A stretch of 64,000 nucleotides of DNA from CALHVX01 sp039198065. Lineage in GTDB: Bacteria > Pseudomonadota > Gammaproteobacteria > Pseudomonadales > Azotimanducaceae. The DNA lies in assembly GCA_039198065.1 (NCBI GenBank), contig JBCCTU010000002.1, forward strand, positions 620,001-684,000. The letters are read 5' to 3'. The notes under the pieces were generated by a model that saw only the letters and a program-made list of their open reading frames with translations, had not been told where the DNA came from and did no database searches. The translations under genes and the position numbers were made by a program. This document shows, piece by piece, positions 40,693 to 49,995 of this stretch. The first letter of the stretch is position 1. The number at the start of each line of letters is the position of its first letter.

Positions 40693-42273
40693 TCAAATAA
40701 TAGCTTCGATGAGATTCGGACCGGGTGTCTCGAGACAACGAGCGAGCGCGGCATTCATGTCTTCTGCTGTGGTCACGCGCTCTGCGGCGACGCCCATGCC
40801 GGTGGCGAGGGCTACGAAGTCAAGTTCTGGTCGATCGAGGGACATCATGTCCATCGCCCGACGCCCCGGATTGTGGGCCCCGACCCGGGCAAACTCGACC
40901 TGGAGAATGGCGTAGGCTCGGTTGGCAAAGATGATTGTCGTGACGTCCAGCTGTTCCCGTGCCTGGGTCCAGAGCGCCTGCAGTGTGTACATGGCGCTGC
41001 CATCGGCCTGAAGATTAATGACTCGTCGATCGGGACAGGCGATGGCAGCACCGGTCGCCGCCGGTATGCCCATGCCGATCGCGCCGCCGGTTAGGTCGAG
41101 CCAGTCGTGGGGTGGAGACGCGATCGTTGCACCGGGCATGCCGAAACCACCGGTCGCTGCTTCGTTCACGACGATGGCGTGCTCCGGCAGGTAATGCCCG
41201 ACGGCGGCCGCGATGGCTGCTGGGTTAAGCGGTCCGCGGACGAGGTCCGGGCGATGCGCGCTGATCGCACCCCGGTCGCCAACTTCGGGCACCCCAAGAA
41301 CTGCGAGGAGTTCCCGCAGCGCTGCGGGTGTATCGTCGCCGGGCTCCGTCAGCCGGTGCACCGTGCATCCCGCTGGGGTCAGTTCGCTTGGAACACCGGG
41401 GTAGGCGAAGAAGCTGACCGGTGCCTGAGTATCGATGAGCACGAGGTGGCGGTAGGCGCTCAGCGTTTCGATCGCCTGTTCAGCGAAGTAGGGCAGCCGC
41501 CGGATCGCCGGTCGCCCGGCCCCGCGCTCGACCCGGCTAATGAAGGTGTCGCCAATGGCCGTTGCCCCCGTGGCCTGCGCCAGGCGGCCCAACAGCTCAA
41601 GCCCTTCTCCAATCACGGCCCGACCGTTGACCAACAGCGCTACCGGCTCCCCACTCGAAAGCGCACCGGCGATAGCCGTGAGGTCCGCCCGATGGGGACG
41701 GAGCTGGTGGGCCGGTGCCGATTCCGGGGCTTGCGCCGAACGCTCTGACCAGGCTAGGTCAGCCGGCAGGATCAGGGTCGAGATCTGGCCCGCACCCTGC
41801 CGTGCGGCCGCAACCGCAGCGGCGCCGTCGCTGGCAAGGTGTTCGGCACTGGAACAGGTTCGAATCCAACCAGACACGGGCCGCGCGAAGCCTTCGATGT
41901 CGGCCGTTAATGGTGCATCCAGCCTTCGGTGATAGGTCGCGTGCTCCCCAACGACGTTCACCATCGGGCTGTGCGCGCGGCGCGCGTTGTGCAGATTGGC
42001 CAGCCCGTTGGCGAGTCCGGGGCCGAGGTGGAGCAGGGTGCAGGCCGGTTTTCCGGCCATGCGGGCATAGCCGTCTGCCGCACCGGTTACCCCACCTTCG
42101 AAAAGGCCCAGCACACAACGCATCTGTGGCTCGCGATCGAGGGCCGCCACAAAGTGCATCTCCGAGGTGCCGGGATTGGTAAAACAGGTGTCGACATCGT
42201 TATGAAGTAACGTCGCGATCAGCGCGTCGGCACCCGTGATGTTGGTCGAATCCGGTTGGGCGCTCATAGGCAT
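40693..42273 (-). CDS. ThDP-dependent enzyme, acetolactate synthase-like (IlvX-type)
   Basis: Thiamine-diphosphate enzyme of 526 residues. The Pyr domain has the activating glutamate in GLFEGGVTGAADGYARM. The PP domain has the cofactor motif LQADGSAMYTLQALWTQARE, followed by IIFANRAYAILQVEF. It resembles proteins annotated acetolactate synthase large subunit IlvX-like and is closer to benzoylformate-decarboxylase-type enzymes than to true IlvB; no small regulatory subunit gene follows. The substrate cannot be told from sequence. It is the first gene of a run with ugd and the porin, but a link to polysaccharide is not evident. Confidence 0.78.
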   Translation of the reverse strand: MPMSAQPDSTNITGADALIATLLHNDVDTCFTNPGTSEMHFVAALDREPQMRCVLGLFEGGVTGAADGYARMAGKPACTLLHLGPGLANGLANLHNARRAHSPMVNVVGEHATYHRRLDAPLTADIEGFARPVSGWIRTCSSAEHLASDGAAAVAAARQGAGQISTLILPADLAWSERSAQAPESAPAHQLRPHRADLTAIAGALSSGEPVALLVNGRAVIGEGLELLGRLAQATGATAIGDTFISRVERGAGRPAIRRLPYFAEQAIETLSAYRHLVLIDTQAPVSFFAYPGVPSELTPAGCTVHRLTEPGDDTPAALRELLAVLGVPEVGDRGAISAHRPDLVRGPLNPAAIAAAVGHYLPEHAIVVNEAATGGFGMPGATIASPPHDWLDLTGGAIGMGIPAATGAAIACPDRRVINLQADGSAMYTLQALWTQAREQLDVTTIIFANRAYAILQVEFARVGAHNPGRRAMDMMSLDRPELDFVALATGMGVAAERVTTAEDMNAALARCLETPGPNLIEAII

Positions 42274-42533
42274 CGATTCCTGAATGCGGCGCGAAGTACG
42301 GCGCGGAGTTTAGGAGGCTCGCGGTTGCCATTGCAATTCGATGGCGATCAATTAGGCTCCAGCGTTTCCACTCCAACCGCGCCAGTGACTAGGACTGAGC
42401 CGACCGCGCTCGGCCCTCAGCGCCATGCCCTGTAGCTGCGCACGCCGCGCAGGCCCGTCGAGTGTTCGGTACAACCCAATTGGTGCGACATGTTTTATAC
42501 GACAGGCTGGTGCGATAAGAACGGTGTATTTCT

Positions 42534-43904
42534 ATGACTGATTCAACGGCGAACGAGAACAGCTACGATCTTTTGGTCCTCGGTGCTGGCTCCGGTGGCG
42601 TTCGTGCCGCGCGAATGGCCGCGAGCTACGGTGCTCGGGTAGCGGTCATCGAGAATCGGTTCCTTGGCGGTACCTGCGTCAACGTCGGCTGTGTGCCGAA
42701 AAAGCTGTTCGTCTACGGGTCACACTTTGCGGAAGAGTTCAGCGATGCGCAGGGTTACGGGTGGCAGCTACCGAAGGCGGAGTTCGACTGGCCAACCCTG
42801 CGCGATAACAAGACGCGAGAAATCGAGCGCTTGAACGGCGTCTACGCCTCGCTGCTCGACGGCGCCGGCGTCGAACGGGTTTGGGGAACGGCGCGCTTTG
42901 TTGATGCCCACAACGTTGCCGTCGATGATCGGGTGCTGTACGGCAAACGTATTCTGATTGCCACCGGTGGCCGGCCGACGTTGCCTGAGTTTGACGGACA
43001 GGAGCATGCGCTTGTTTCGGACGACCTGTTCTACCTCGAGCGGCTCCCGCGTCGTGCTGTCGTCGTTGGTGGTGGTTACATTGGCGTTGAGTTTGCAGGA
43101 ATCCTCCACGGCCTCGGAGTCGAATCGACGTTACTCTACCGGGGCGAGCTGTTTCTGCGCGGTTTTGACCGCACGATTCGTGAGTTCGTACGCGCGGAGC
43201 TCGAGCAGAAAGGCATAGCGCTGCGCTTCGAAACCAACGTCACGGCTATCGATGCCGGCCCCGAAGGCAAGCGAGTTCAGCTTACGGACGGAACGGAACT
43301 TGAGGTCGATGCCGCGATTTTCGCCACCGGTCGGGTGCCAAACACGGATCAACTCAATTTGTCGGTGACGCAGGTGGCGCTGGGCGATCGGGGTGAGATT
43401 CTGATCGATGAGCAGTATCAGACCAACGTCCCTCACATCTATGCCCTTGGCGACGTCACCGACCGGGTACAGCTCACACCGGTTGCCATCGCCGAAGCCA
43501 TGGTCCTCACCAATAACCTCTATACCGACAACCCTAAGCGGGTACTCGACTACGACAACATACCGACCGCTGTGTTTTGTCAGCCTAACATCGGCACGGT
43601 GGGGCTGACGGAAGAAGAAGCAGCGGCGCAGTTCGGTACGCTGCGGGTGTACGAATCAAACTTCCGACCGATGAAGTACACGCTGACGAGCAACAGCGAG
43701 CGATCGCTCATGAAACTCATCGTCAACGACGCGGATGATCGGGTTGTTGGCGTACACATGGCGGGCCCAGACGCAGGAGAAATTATTCAAGGCATCGCTA
43801 TTGCGGTAAAAGCGGGGCTCACGAAAGCGGACTTTGATCAAACCATCGGCATCCATCCCACGGCGGCAGAAGAGTTCGTGACTATGAGGGCGGAGCGTGC
43901 CTAG
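42534..43904 (+). CDS. gor: Glutathione-disulfide reductase
   Basis: FAD-dependent enzyme reducing oxidised glutathione with NADPH. The 456-residue protein has the FAD motif LVLGAGSGGVRAARMAA, the redox disulfide Cys48/Cys53 in GGTCVNVGCVPKK, the NADPH motif VVGGGYIGVEFAGIL, and the C-terminal His/Glu pair in IGIHPTAAEEFVTM. VNVGCVPKKLFVY separates it from lipoamide dehydrogenase and mercuric reductase. The 260-bp upstream gap carries two GGTGCGA copies 29 bp apart, which could be a regulatory site. A small ORF begins 25 bases downstream. Confidence 0.95.
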   Translation: MTDSTANENSYDLLVLGAGSGGVRAARMAASYGARVAVIENRFLGGTCVNVGCVPKKLFVYGSHFAEEFSDAQGYGWQLPKAEFDWPTLRDNKTREIERLNGVYASLLDGAGVERVWGTARFVDAHNVAVDDRVLYGKRILIATGGRPTLPEFDGQEHALVSDDLFYLERLPRRAVVVGGGYIGVEFAGILHGLGVESTLLYRGELFLRGFDRTIREFVRAELEQKGIALRFETNVTAIDAGPEGKRVQLTDGTELEVDAAIFATGRVPNTDQLNLSVTQVALGDRGEILIDEQYQTNVPHIYALGDVTDRVQLTPVAIAEAMVLTNNLYTDNPKRVLDYDNIPTAVFCQPNIGTVGLTEEEAAAQFGTLRVYESNFRPMKYTLTSNSERSLMKLIVNDADDRVVGVHMAGPDAGEIIQGIAIAVKAGLTKADFDQTIGIHPTAAEEFVTMRAERA

Positions 43905-43928
43905 AGCCGCACGCCGCAGGAGCAAGCA

Positions 43929-44099
43929 ATGGGGGGCGTGTTGATGCGGGAATCTCGTGAGGCTGTAGGCCCGCAGGCGGAGGAAGACGTTGCAGCCTAT
44001 GCGATCGGTCCGAACGCTGCTGCGGTGCGCGGGGTCATGGACCAGAATGAGCTTTTCGATGTAATGGCCGCAGTGCTGTTTGGAGGAACGAACCCTTGA
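43929..44099 (+). CDS. Small ORF, 56 residues, between gor and symporter
   Basis: I do not recognise this protein. It starts at ATG 43929, six bases after AGGAG, and ends at TGA 44097-44099. The stop overlaps the TTG start of the symporter as TTGA, so the two would be translationally coupled. The sequence is MGGVLMRESREAVGPQAEED followed by VAAYAIGPNAAAVRGVMDQN, ending in ELFDVMAAVLFGGTNP. It is acidic and soluble-looking, with a hydrophobic C-terminal patch and no full membrane segment. It could be a modulator of the transporter, or only a leader whose translation opens the symporter start. Confidence 0.6.
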   Translation: MGGVLMRESREAVGPQAEEDVAAYAIGPNAAAVRGVMDQNELFDVMAAVLFGGTNP

Positions 44100-45760
44100 T
44101 TGCTCTAGAACAGTTCCTGTCGCTGCTCGATAGCTGGCTTGGCAGTGCTCAGTACTTTCCCATGGCCCTGCTGGGGGTTGGTCTGTTTTTGACCATCTAT
44201 CTTGGCGCCCCACAGCTACGCTACTTTGCTGAAGGTTGGCGTGTGCTGTTCGGTCGCGGCCGCGATCGAGATCAGGCGGCGGAAGGGGATACGACCCATT
44301 TTCAGGCGCTGGCGACTGCGCTGTCTGGAACCGTTGGCACGGGCAATATCGGCGGCGTTGCGTTCGCCATATTTCTTGGCGGCCCGGCGGCGTTGTTCTG
44401 GATGTGGATGACTGCACTGATCGGAATGACGACCAAGTTCGCTGAGGTCACGATTTCCCACCGTTATCGTCGCAAGGATTCGGCGGGCTTCATCGTCGGG
44501 GGACCCATGCACTACATGGAGCACGCCCTGGGCATGAAAGGGCTGGCGGTGTTTTTCGCCATTGCAACGGTCGTGTCGAGCTTTGGGACCGGCTCCCTGC
44601 CGCAGAGTAACAACATGGCGGTTGCACTCGAACAGTCCTTCAGTATCCCGAGTTGGGTCAGCGGTCTGGCCTTCGCACTGCTGCTGGCGGGGGTGATTCT
44701 CGGCGGCATCCGGCGAATTGCCCGAGTTGCAGCCGCCGTGGTCCCGTTCATGGCGGTGCTCTATGCCGTGGGTGCGTTGTCGGTCATCGCAGCGAATATC
44801 GACAACCTCGTCCCGAGCTTCCTGGCGGTTTTCAAGGACGCGTTCACGGGTTCCGCAGCAGCCGGAGGATTCCTGGGCGCAAGTTTTGCCTATGCGTTCA
44901 ACCGCGGTGTCAACCGGGGTCTCTACTCAAACGAGGCCGGCCAGGGCTCGGCGCCGATTGCGCACGCGTCGGCGCGCACAAAAGAGCCGGTTTCCGAAGG
45001 CATGGTCGCAATTCTCGAGCCATTCATCGATACGCTCGTTATCTGTACGTTGACTGGCATGGTGATTTTGTCGTCTGGCGTCTGGACGGAGAAGCACGAG
45101 AACACCTTCAGCCGATCAGACCTGATGCTGATCGACGGCGTCTATAGCGACGATACAGATGCGGACGTTACCGCGTTGTACGGCGCCTTGAGCGGAAGCC
45201 AGGGAGCCGACGTGGCACAACGCCTGAACGGTGAGCTGCGGGTAGAGGGTGGCCGAGTGCTGGGCGACGTTACCGTTCTACACGCGCGCAGCGTGGCGGA
45301 GGACGTTCGAGTCACGTTGGATGGGCGTCCCTTCAGTGGCACGCTGCCGGTCGATAACGGCGCATTTATGGCCGCGGCAGAGCCCGTCGAGTTGAATGGA
45401 CGATCGCTCGTCCACTCGGCGCCGCTCACGATCTTCGCTTTTCAGCGAGGCTATCTCGGCGGCTGGGGCGAGTATCTGGTGTCCGTTGGGCTCGCCTTTT
45501 TCGCGTTTTCGACGGCCCTGGCCTGGTCGTACTACGGCGATCGTGCAGTCACCTATCTGCTCGGTGTTCGTTGGGTCATGCCGTACCGATTGACCTACGT
45601 GGTTGGATTCTTCCTGGCTTCGATTGTCGATACTTCCCTGATTTGGCTCGTTTCTTCGATCACGATAGCCCTTATGACGCTGCCGAATCTGGTGGGATTA
45701 GTACTCATGCGTCGGGAGATCAAGGATCTCGTCGACGATTACCGGACGCGGCTAATGTAG
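44096..45760 (+). CDS. Sodium:alanine symporter (AGCS) with inserted domain
   Basis: Inner-membrane amino acid:sodium symporter. TTG start 8 bases after GGAGGA. Family signatures are FQALATALSGTVGTGNIGGV, GGPAALFWMWMTALIGMTTK, FNRGVNRGLYSNEAGQGSAPI and FFAFSTALAWSYYGDRAVTYL. The protein is 554 residues against about 450-480 for the family. The excess is a soluble-looking, beta-rich segment at about residues 329-443, between the helix ending VILSSGVW and GGWGEYLVSVGL, rich in Asp, Val and Gly and without membrane segments. Substrate (alanine, glycine or other) is unknown. Confidence 0.9.
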   Translation: MIALEQFLSLLDSWLGSAQYFPMALLGVGLFLTIYLGAPQLRYFAEGWRVLFGRGRDRDQAAEGDTTHFQALATALSGTVGTGNIGGVAFAIFLGGPAALFWMWMTALIGMTTKFAEVTISHRYRRKDSAGFIVGGPMHYMEHALGMKGLAVFFAIATVVSSFGTGSLPQSNNMAVALEQSFSIPSWVSGLAFALLLAGVILGGIRRIARVAAAVVPFMAVLYAVGALSVIAANIDNLVPSFLAVFKDAFTGSAAAGGFLGASFAYAFNRGVNRGLYSNEAGQGSAPIAHASARTKEPVSEGMVAILEPFIDTLVICTLTGMVILSSGVWTEKHENTFSRSDLMLIDGVYSDDTDADVTALYGALSGSQGADVAQRLNGELRVEGGRVLGDVTVLHARSVAEDVRVTLDGRPFSGTLPVDNGAFMAAAEPVELNGRSLVHSAPLTIFAFQRGYLGGWGEYLVSVGLAFFAFSTALAWSYYGDRAVTYLLGVRWVMPYRLTYVVGFFLASIVDTSLIWLVSSITIALMTLPNLVGLVLMRREIKDLVDDYRTRLM

Positions 45761-45867
45761 CGCGGTGGGTATAGCGCCACGGGTAGAATTGGCAGCCCAG
45801 ACGCTTTCGCTGTTGCGTTGATTGGGTATAGTCAGCGCACGAAAACAAATATTCGGGCGGGGACCCT

Positions 45868-46434
45868 ATGGCGATTCGAATCACCTTCGATCTGGAAGAG
45901 AAGGATCTTAAATACTTCCGCGGGATCATGAAGAAGGCTCAGGCTGCAGCATCGGCGACCGATGAGGCGGCTATCATCGCCAAAGCGTCAGAGATGGTCG
46001 AAGAGGTGAGCGCCAGCCAGGTGCCCGCCTTCGTAAAACAGCGGATCGCCTCGGTGCGCAGCCTTGTCGATATGCTGCAGGACGACGAATGGGATCTGGA
46101 TGCCAAGGAGCGGAAGAACGTCGTCTCTGCGCTTGCATACTTCTCAGACCCCCAGGACCTTATACCTGACAACGTCCCGGTGTTGGGTTACATCGACGAC
46201 GCCATCATGATCGAGCTGGTAGTCAACGAGCTCCGACACGAGGTTGAGGCGTTCGAAGATTTCTGCGCCTATCGGTCTGGTGAGAAGGCGCGTAACCGCA
46301 ATCAGAATCTCTCCCGTGAGGAGTATCTGGACATCAAACGCCGCGAGTTGCACCAGCGGATGCGGCGCCGTCGCCAGAGCGCTCGAAGCCGTGCCCGAGC
46401 GTCCGGGGGCCGACCACGCTTTCGCCTGTTTTAA
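45868..46434 (+). CDS. DUF1232 (YkvA-family) protein
   Basis: 188 residues. The DUF1232 core is ALAYFSDPQDLIPDNVPVLG then YIDDAIMIELVVNELRHEVE, a short hydrophobic hairpin often membrane-associated. It follows a helical N-terminal half with DLEEKDLKYFRGIMKKAQ. The C-terminus is strongly basic (RRRRQSARSRARASGGRPRF), which could bind nucleic acid or membrane lipids. No function is established for the family. TATAGT at 45827-45832 is a possible -10. It stands alone and converges with sppA. Confidence 0.85.
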   Translation: MAIRITFDLEEKDLKYFRGIMKKAQAAASATDEAAIIAKASEMVEEVSASQVPAFVKQRIASVRSLVDMLQDDEWDLDAKERKNVVSALAYFSDPQDLIPDNVPVLGYIDDAIMIELVVNELRHEVEAFEDFCAYRSGEKARNRNQNLSREEYLDIKRRELHQRMRRRRQSARSRARASGGRPRFRLF

Positions 46435-46480
46435 GGTCGGTTTACGCGAGGACTGTCAGTTCGGCGCTCTGAACGCAGGC

Positions 46481-48382
46481 TTAGCGTAGGGCATACCCCG
46501 TACGCACGCCCCGTCCACCCTGTTGCAGCAATGCGGTGCCAGGAACAGGGCACAGCGTGCACAGAGCGTAGACGGAGCGGGGATCATCCCAGGTCCAAAA
46601 GTCGAGCGGTACGTGAGCACGAGCCCACGCGTTTTCAAGGACCTCGTTCGCAACGGCGGTCAGGCGCTCGCTCAGGCTTTGATTGCTGCTCAGCATCGAT
46701 GCCAGTCGATCGAAGTCATCGTCAACCGTAGGCATGATTCGGCGAACCTGCTCGCGGTCGAGGCCGAGCTCCGCTGCAAGAGAATCGATGGCTGTGTTCA
46801 GCGAACCCGCTTCATCCACCAGGCCAAGCTCGATGGCCGCCGGACCGAGCAACACACGGCCGTCGGCGATGGCCTCGACGGCCTCGAGGGACAGCGACCG
46901 ACCCCGAGCCACGAGGTCCCGGAACGCGCGGTAGGTGCTCTGTACGGAGAGGTTAAGTACCTCAGCCATGGCGTCGTTCACCCCAAGCACGGGCGATAAA
47001 CCGCCCGCGAACCGGGTGCTGCCGACGCCGTCCACGTGCACCCCCAGTTTGTCCAGCGCCCGAGGAAAAGAAGGAACAATTGAAAACACGCCGATGGATC
47101 CGGTCACAGTCGTCGGCTCGGCGAAAACCCGGTCTGCTGTTGAGGAGATCCAATACCCGCCGGACGCGACGGTGTCCGCCATGGAAATGACCACCGGTCG
47201 ATCGGCGAGTTGCAGTAACTCTAACTCTGCGCGGATGAGCTCCGATGCAACGCTGCTGCCACCGGGAGAGTTGATGCGTACGATGAGACCGGCGAGCTTC
47301 GGGTCCTCGCGCAGCTGGCGAAGCGTATCGACGGTCTGACGGGCGCCGATGGCTGTACCCTGGGGAGCATCCATAACGATCGTGCCCTCGAGGGTCAGCA
47401 CGCCGATGTAGCGCTCTGCCGTGGCCGGAATTGGGTCGTCGGAATTGCTTAGGTAGCTCCGGTAGTCAAGTCCAGCCGGAAGTTGGCCGGCGTTCATTGC
47501 CGGGTCTTGGGCCAGCCGCGTCAGAAACTCATCCTCCGTGATCAGTTCGTCGACCAGTTCCGCCTCCAGCGCAACCCGCGCAAGATCGCCGCGCGTCGCC
47601 TGGAGTCGTTCGCTGAAGTTGTCGATGTAGTCCGTGATCTGCTCCCGCCGCACACCGCGGTTCTCAGCGACCCGTGTAATCCAGCGTTGCCAGAGGTCGT
47701 CGCTCAACTGGCGGTACTCGGCCTTCACCGCATCGGACATGTTGTTGCGGGTAAAGGTCTCGGTCGCAGATTTGAGTTCGCCCACTCGAAAAATGTCGAC
47801 GTCTACGTTGAAGCGATCCAGAAAGTCTTTGATGAAAAACCCGAACAAACCGATCCCCGTAAACAGGGCTTGCCCCATCGGATGCAGCGCAACTTCGTCG
47901 CTGTGTGACGCAAGCAGATAGGTGTTCTGATCGAAGCCGTAGCTGTAGATCAGCACCCGTTTGCCCTGCGCTTTGAGCCGGTCAAGGGCGAAGCCGAGTC
48001 GCTCCGCCTGTCCTTGGCTCAGCTGCTGAACGGAGCCGAGATCGAGCACCACGCGCTCAATGGCCGGGTCGTCGGCCGCGTAGTCCATGGCGCGCAGTAT
48101 CGTCGGCATGGAGGAGGTCCCGCTCGGCAGTCGCGACGGCAACAATGCGGCCCAGGGTGCCGCGCGTGGTGGACTATCCACGAGCACACCAGTCGGGTTG
48201 ATCAGCAGCGTATTCGACGTCGGTGTCCGATCGCCGCTGCAGCTCCCGATAACCGCACCGAAGATCAGCACCAGCAACAGTAAAAAAAGGAGGTTTGCGA
48301 CGAACCGACGCAGCAGCGTGATCTGCCGACACAGCATGCGAAACAGGGAGGGGGCGCCATCGACGCTTGCGTTGTGAGCCAT
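46481..48382 (-). CDS. sppA: Signal peptide peptidase SppA, 67K type
   Basis: Inner-membrane serine protease that degrades cleaved signal peptides. The 633-residue length is that of the duplicated 67K type. One N-terminal membrane segment (FVANLLFLLLLVLIFGAVIG) is present. The catalytic lysine lies in FRVGELKSATETFTRNNMS of the first half. The nucleophilic serine is in MADTVASGGYWISSTADRVF of the second, followed by TVTGSIGVFS. Its start overlaps the divergent murF start region by 9 bases, so one of the two starts may lie further in. Confidence 0.94.
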   Translation of the reverse strand: MAHNASVDGAPSLFRMLCRQITLLRRFVANLLFLLLLVLIFGAVIGSCSGDRTPTSNTLLINPTGVLVDSPPRAAPWAALLPSRLPSGTSSMPTILRAMDYAADDPAIERVVLDLGSVQQLSQGQAERLGFALDRLKAQGKRVLIYSYGFDQNTYLLASHSDEVALHPMGQALFTGIGLFGFFIKDFLDRFNVDVDIFRVGELKSATETFTRNNMSDAVKAEYRQLSDDLWQRWITRVAENRGVRREQITDYIDNFSERLQATRGDLARVALEAELVDELITEDEFLTRLAQDPAMNAGQLPAGLDYRSYLSNSDDPIPATAERYIGVLTLEGTIVMDAPQGTAIGARQTVDTLRQLREDPKLAGLIVRINSPGGSSVASELIRAELELLQLADRPVVISMADTVASGGYWISSTADRVFAEPTTVTGSIGVFSIVPSFPRALDKLGVHVDGVGSTRFAGGLSPVLGVNDAMAEVLNLSVQSTYRAFRDLVARGRSLSLEAVEAIADGRVLLGPAAIELGLVDEAGSLNTAIDSLAAELGLDREQVRRIMPTVDDDFDRLASMLSSNQSLSERLTAVANEVLENAWARAHVPLDFWTWDDPRSVYALCTLCPVPGTALLQQGGRGVRTGYALR

Positions 48383-49870
48383 GAGGATCCCGAAAACAGC
48401 GATCTAACGCGTCATGATAGTGTGCAGCCCGTGACGATCAGAGAAGATGACGTGACTGACCCGCTCTGGACCGGACAGGAACTCATTGCCGCACTTGGGC
48501 TGACGGCGCCTACGTCGGCCGCCTCAGTGGCTGTTGAATCGATCGTGATTGACTCGCGGCAAGCGGCAGCCGGCGATCTGTTCGTTGCCCTTCCCGGTGA
48601 TCCCGGTCCTCGCTTTACGGCGACCCAACGCTCCGATCGGGACGGCCACGATTACCTTGCAGCGGCCGAGGCGGCAGGCGCTGTGGCCGCAGTGGTAGCT
48701 CGAACGAAGGTGGTTGATACGAACGTCGCTCGAAGCGCGGGCGCACTGCAGCTGCTGCCGGTCAGCGATACTTTGGACGGACTCTGGGCGCTCGGGCGCT
48801 TTCGACGCCAGCAGTTACCGGGCCCCGTGATTGCCGTTACCGGTAGCAGCGGTAAAACCACGGCGAAGGCATTCCTTGCCGCGGCGCTCGGTGCTGAAGC
48901 GACGGCGGGCAGTTTGAACAATCATCTCGGGGTGCCCTTGAGTCTGGCTCGAACCCGACGGAATGCGGCGTTAACGGTGGTTGAAATCGGTATGAACCAC
49001 CCGGGCGAAATCGCGCCGCTGGCGCGGCTCGCGGCGCCGGACATTGCCGTGGTGGTGAACGTTGGCACGGCGCATCGCGAAAACTTTGCCACCCTCGACG
49101 GCATTCGGAAGGAAAAGCTCTTGATCGCCGAAGGGCTCAAGCCTGGCGGTACCTTGGTGCTTCATGACGAAATTGATGCGCACGACTGTCCTGGAAACCC
49201 GGCAGCCGTTTTACGTTTTGGCCTAGCCGAGGATTCCCACGTTCAGTTGCTGGACGTGCAGGGGTTAAGTGCCCGTTTCCGAGTCGGCCGTGAAATCGTC
49301 AGCGCCGCCGTTCCCGGTGGAGGGAAACATCGCGCGCTGACGTTGGCCGCGGTGTTCGCCGTGGGAATGGCTCTCAGTCGGCCGCTCGCGGCGGTGCAGT
49401 CGCTGGCACAAGATCTGGTGCCAGCGGGTCGTGGCCAGGTGGCGATAGCCCGTGGCTGTGCGCTCATCGACGACAGCTACAACGCCAATCCGGCAAGCAT
49501 GACCGCGGCGCTGGAGCAGCTGGCTGACGCGCCGCCCTTAGGCGGTGGCCGCTTCGCGCTGCTTGGCGCAATGAAAGAACTTGGTGCGGCAACGGCGGAC
49601 GAGCATCGAGCGACGCTGCTGCGTGCAAGGACTTTGGACGGGGTCTGGTTGATCGGTTCGGAGTGGGGAGAGACCGACGGTCTCGGTGTTCCCGTGCTCG
49701 GTCACTGGCGGACCTTTGATCCAGCGACTCAAGCACGGCTGATCGAAGTGCTCCAATCAAGATTAGAAAGAAACGATAACATATTGATTAAAGGATCTAA
49801 TTCAGTATTTTGGGCCGTCGGCTTTGCTCGCAGATTGGGCCAAGGGTTGGCTGGTAGGGCGGCGGAGTGA
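48374..49870 (+). CDS. murF: MurF-type UDP-MurNAc-tripeptide D-Ala-D-Ala ligase
   Basis: Adds D-Ala-D-Ala to UDP-MurNAc-tripeptide in peptidoglycan synthesis. Features are the N-terminal VESIVIDSRQAAAGDLFVALPG, the ATP loop VIAVTGSSGKTTAKAFLA, NNHLGVPLSLARTRRNA, VVEIGMNHPGEIAPLA, ALIDDSYNANPASM and the final NILIKGSNSVFWAVGF. It runs 498 residues from ATG 48374, but that start lies inside sppA; GTG codons further in (for example before TDPLWTGQEL) would give a more usual N-terminus. It stands outside any mur/fts cluster, so it may be a relocated or second copy. Confidence 0.9.
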   Translation: MSHEDPENSDLTRHDSVQPVTIREDDVTDPLWTGQELIAALGLTAPTSAASVAVESIVIDSRQAAAGDLFVALPGDPGPRFTATQRSDRDGHDYLAAAEAAGAVAAVVARTKVVDTNVARSAGALQLLPVSDTLDGLWALGRFRRQQLPGPVIAVTGSSGKTTAKAFLAAALGAEATAGSLNNHLGVPLSLARTRRNAALTVVEIGMNHPGEIAPLARLAAPDIAVVVNVGTAHRENFATLDGIRKEKLLIAEGLKPGGTLVLHDEIDAHDCPGNPAAVLRFGLAEDSHVQLLDVQGLSARFRVGREIVSAAVPGGGKHRALTLAAVFAVGMALSRPLAAVQSLAQDLVPAGRGQVAIARGCALIDDSYNANPASMTAALEQLADAPPLGGGRFALLGAMKELGAATADEHRATLLRARTLDGVWLIGSEWGETDGLGVPVLGHWRTFDPATQARLIEVLQSRLERNDNILIKGSNSVFWAVGFARRLGQGLAGRAAE

Positions 49871-49918
49871 ACGTCGCAGTCGTGCGAGGCGCGGGGTTTG
49901 GATCGATCGTTAAGGGCG

Positions 49919-49995
49919 AAAAAAAAGCGGAAAAAAGAGCGGAAAAAAGGGCGGAAAAAAAAGAGCCCGGCTTCCAGGGGGATAGAAGACCGGGC
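49919..49995 (-). terminator. Rho-independent terminator with four T-tracts
   Basis: A 10-bp stem (6 bp and 4 bp around one bulged base) is followed on the minus strand by T8, T6, T6 and T8 separated by short CG-rich spacers. No minus-strand protein gene lies upstream within reach, so the terminated transcript must be a non-coding RNA or antisense RNA. It points toward the murF 3' end. Confidence 0.75.
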
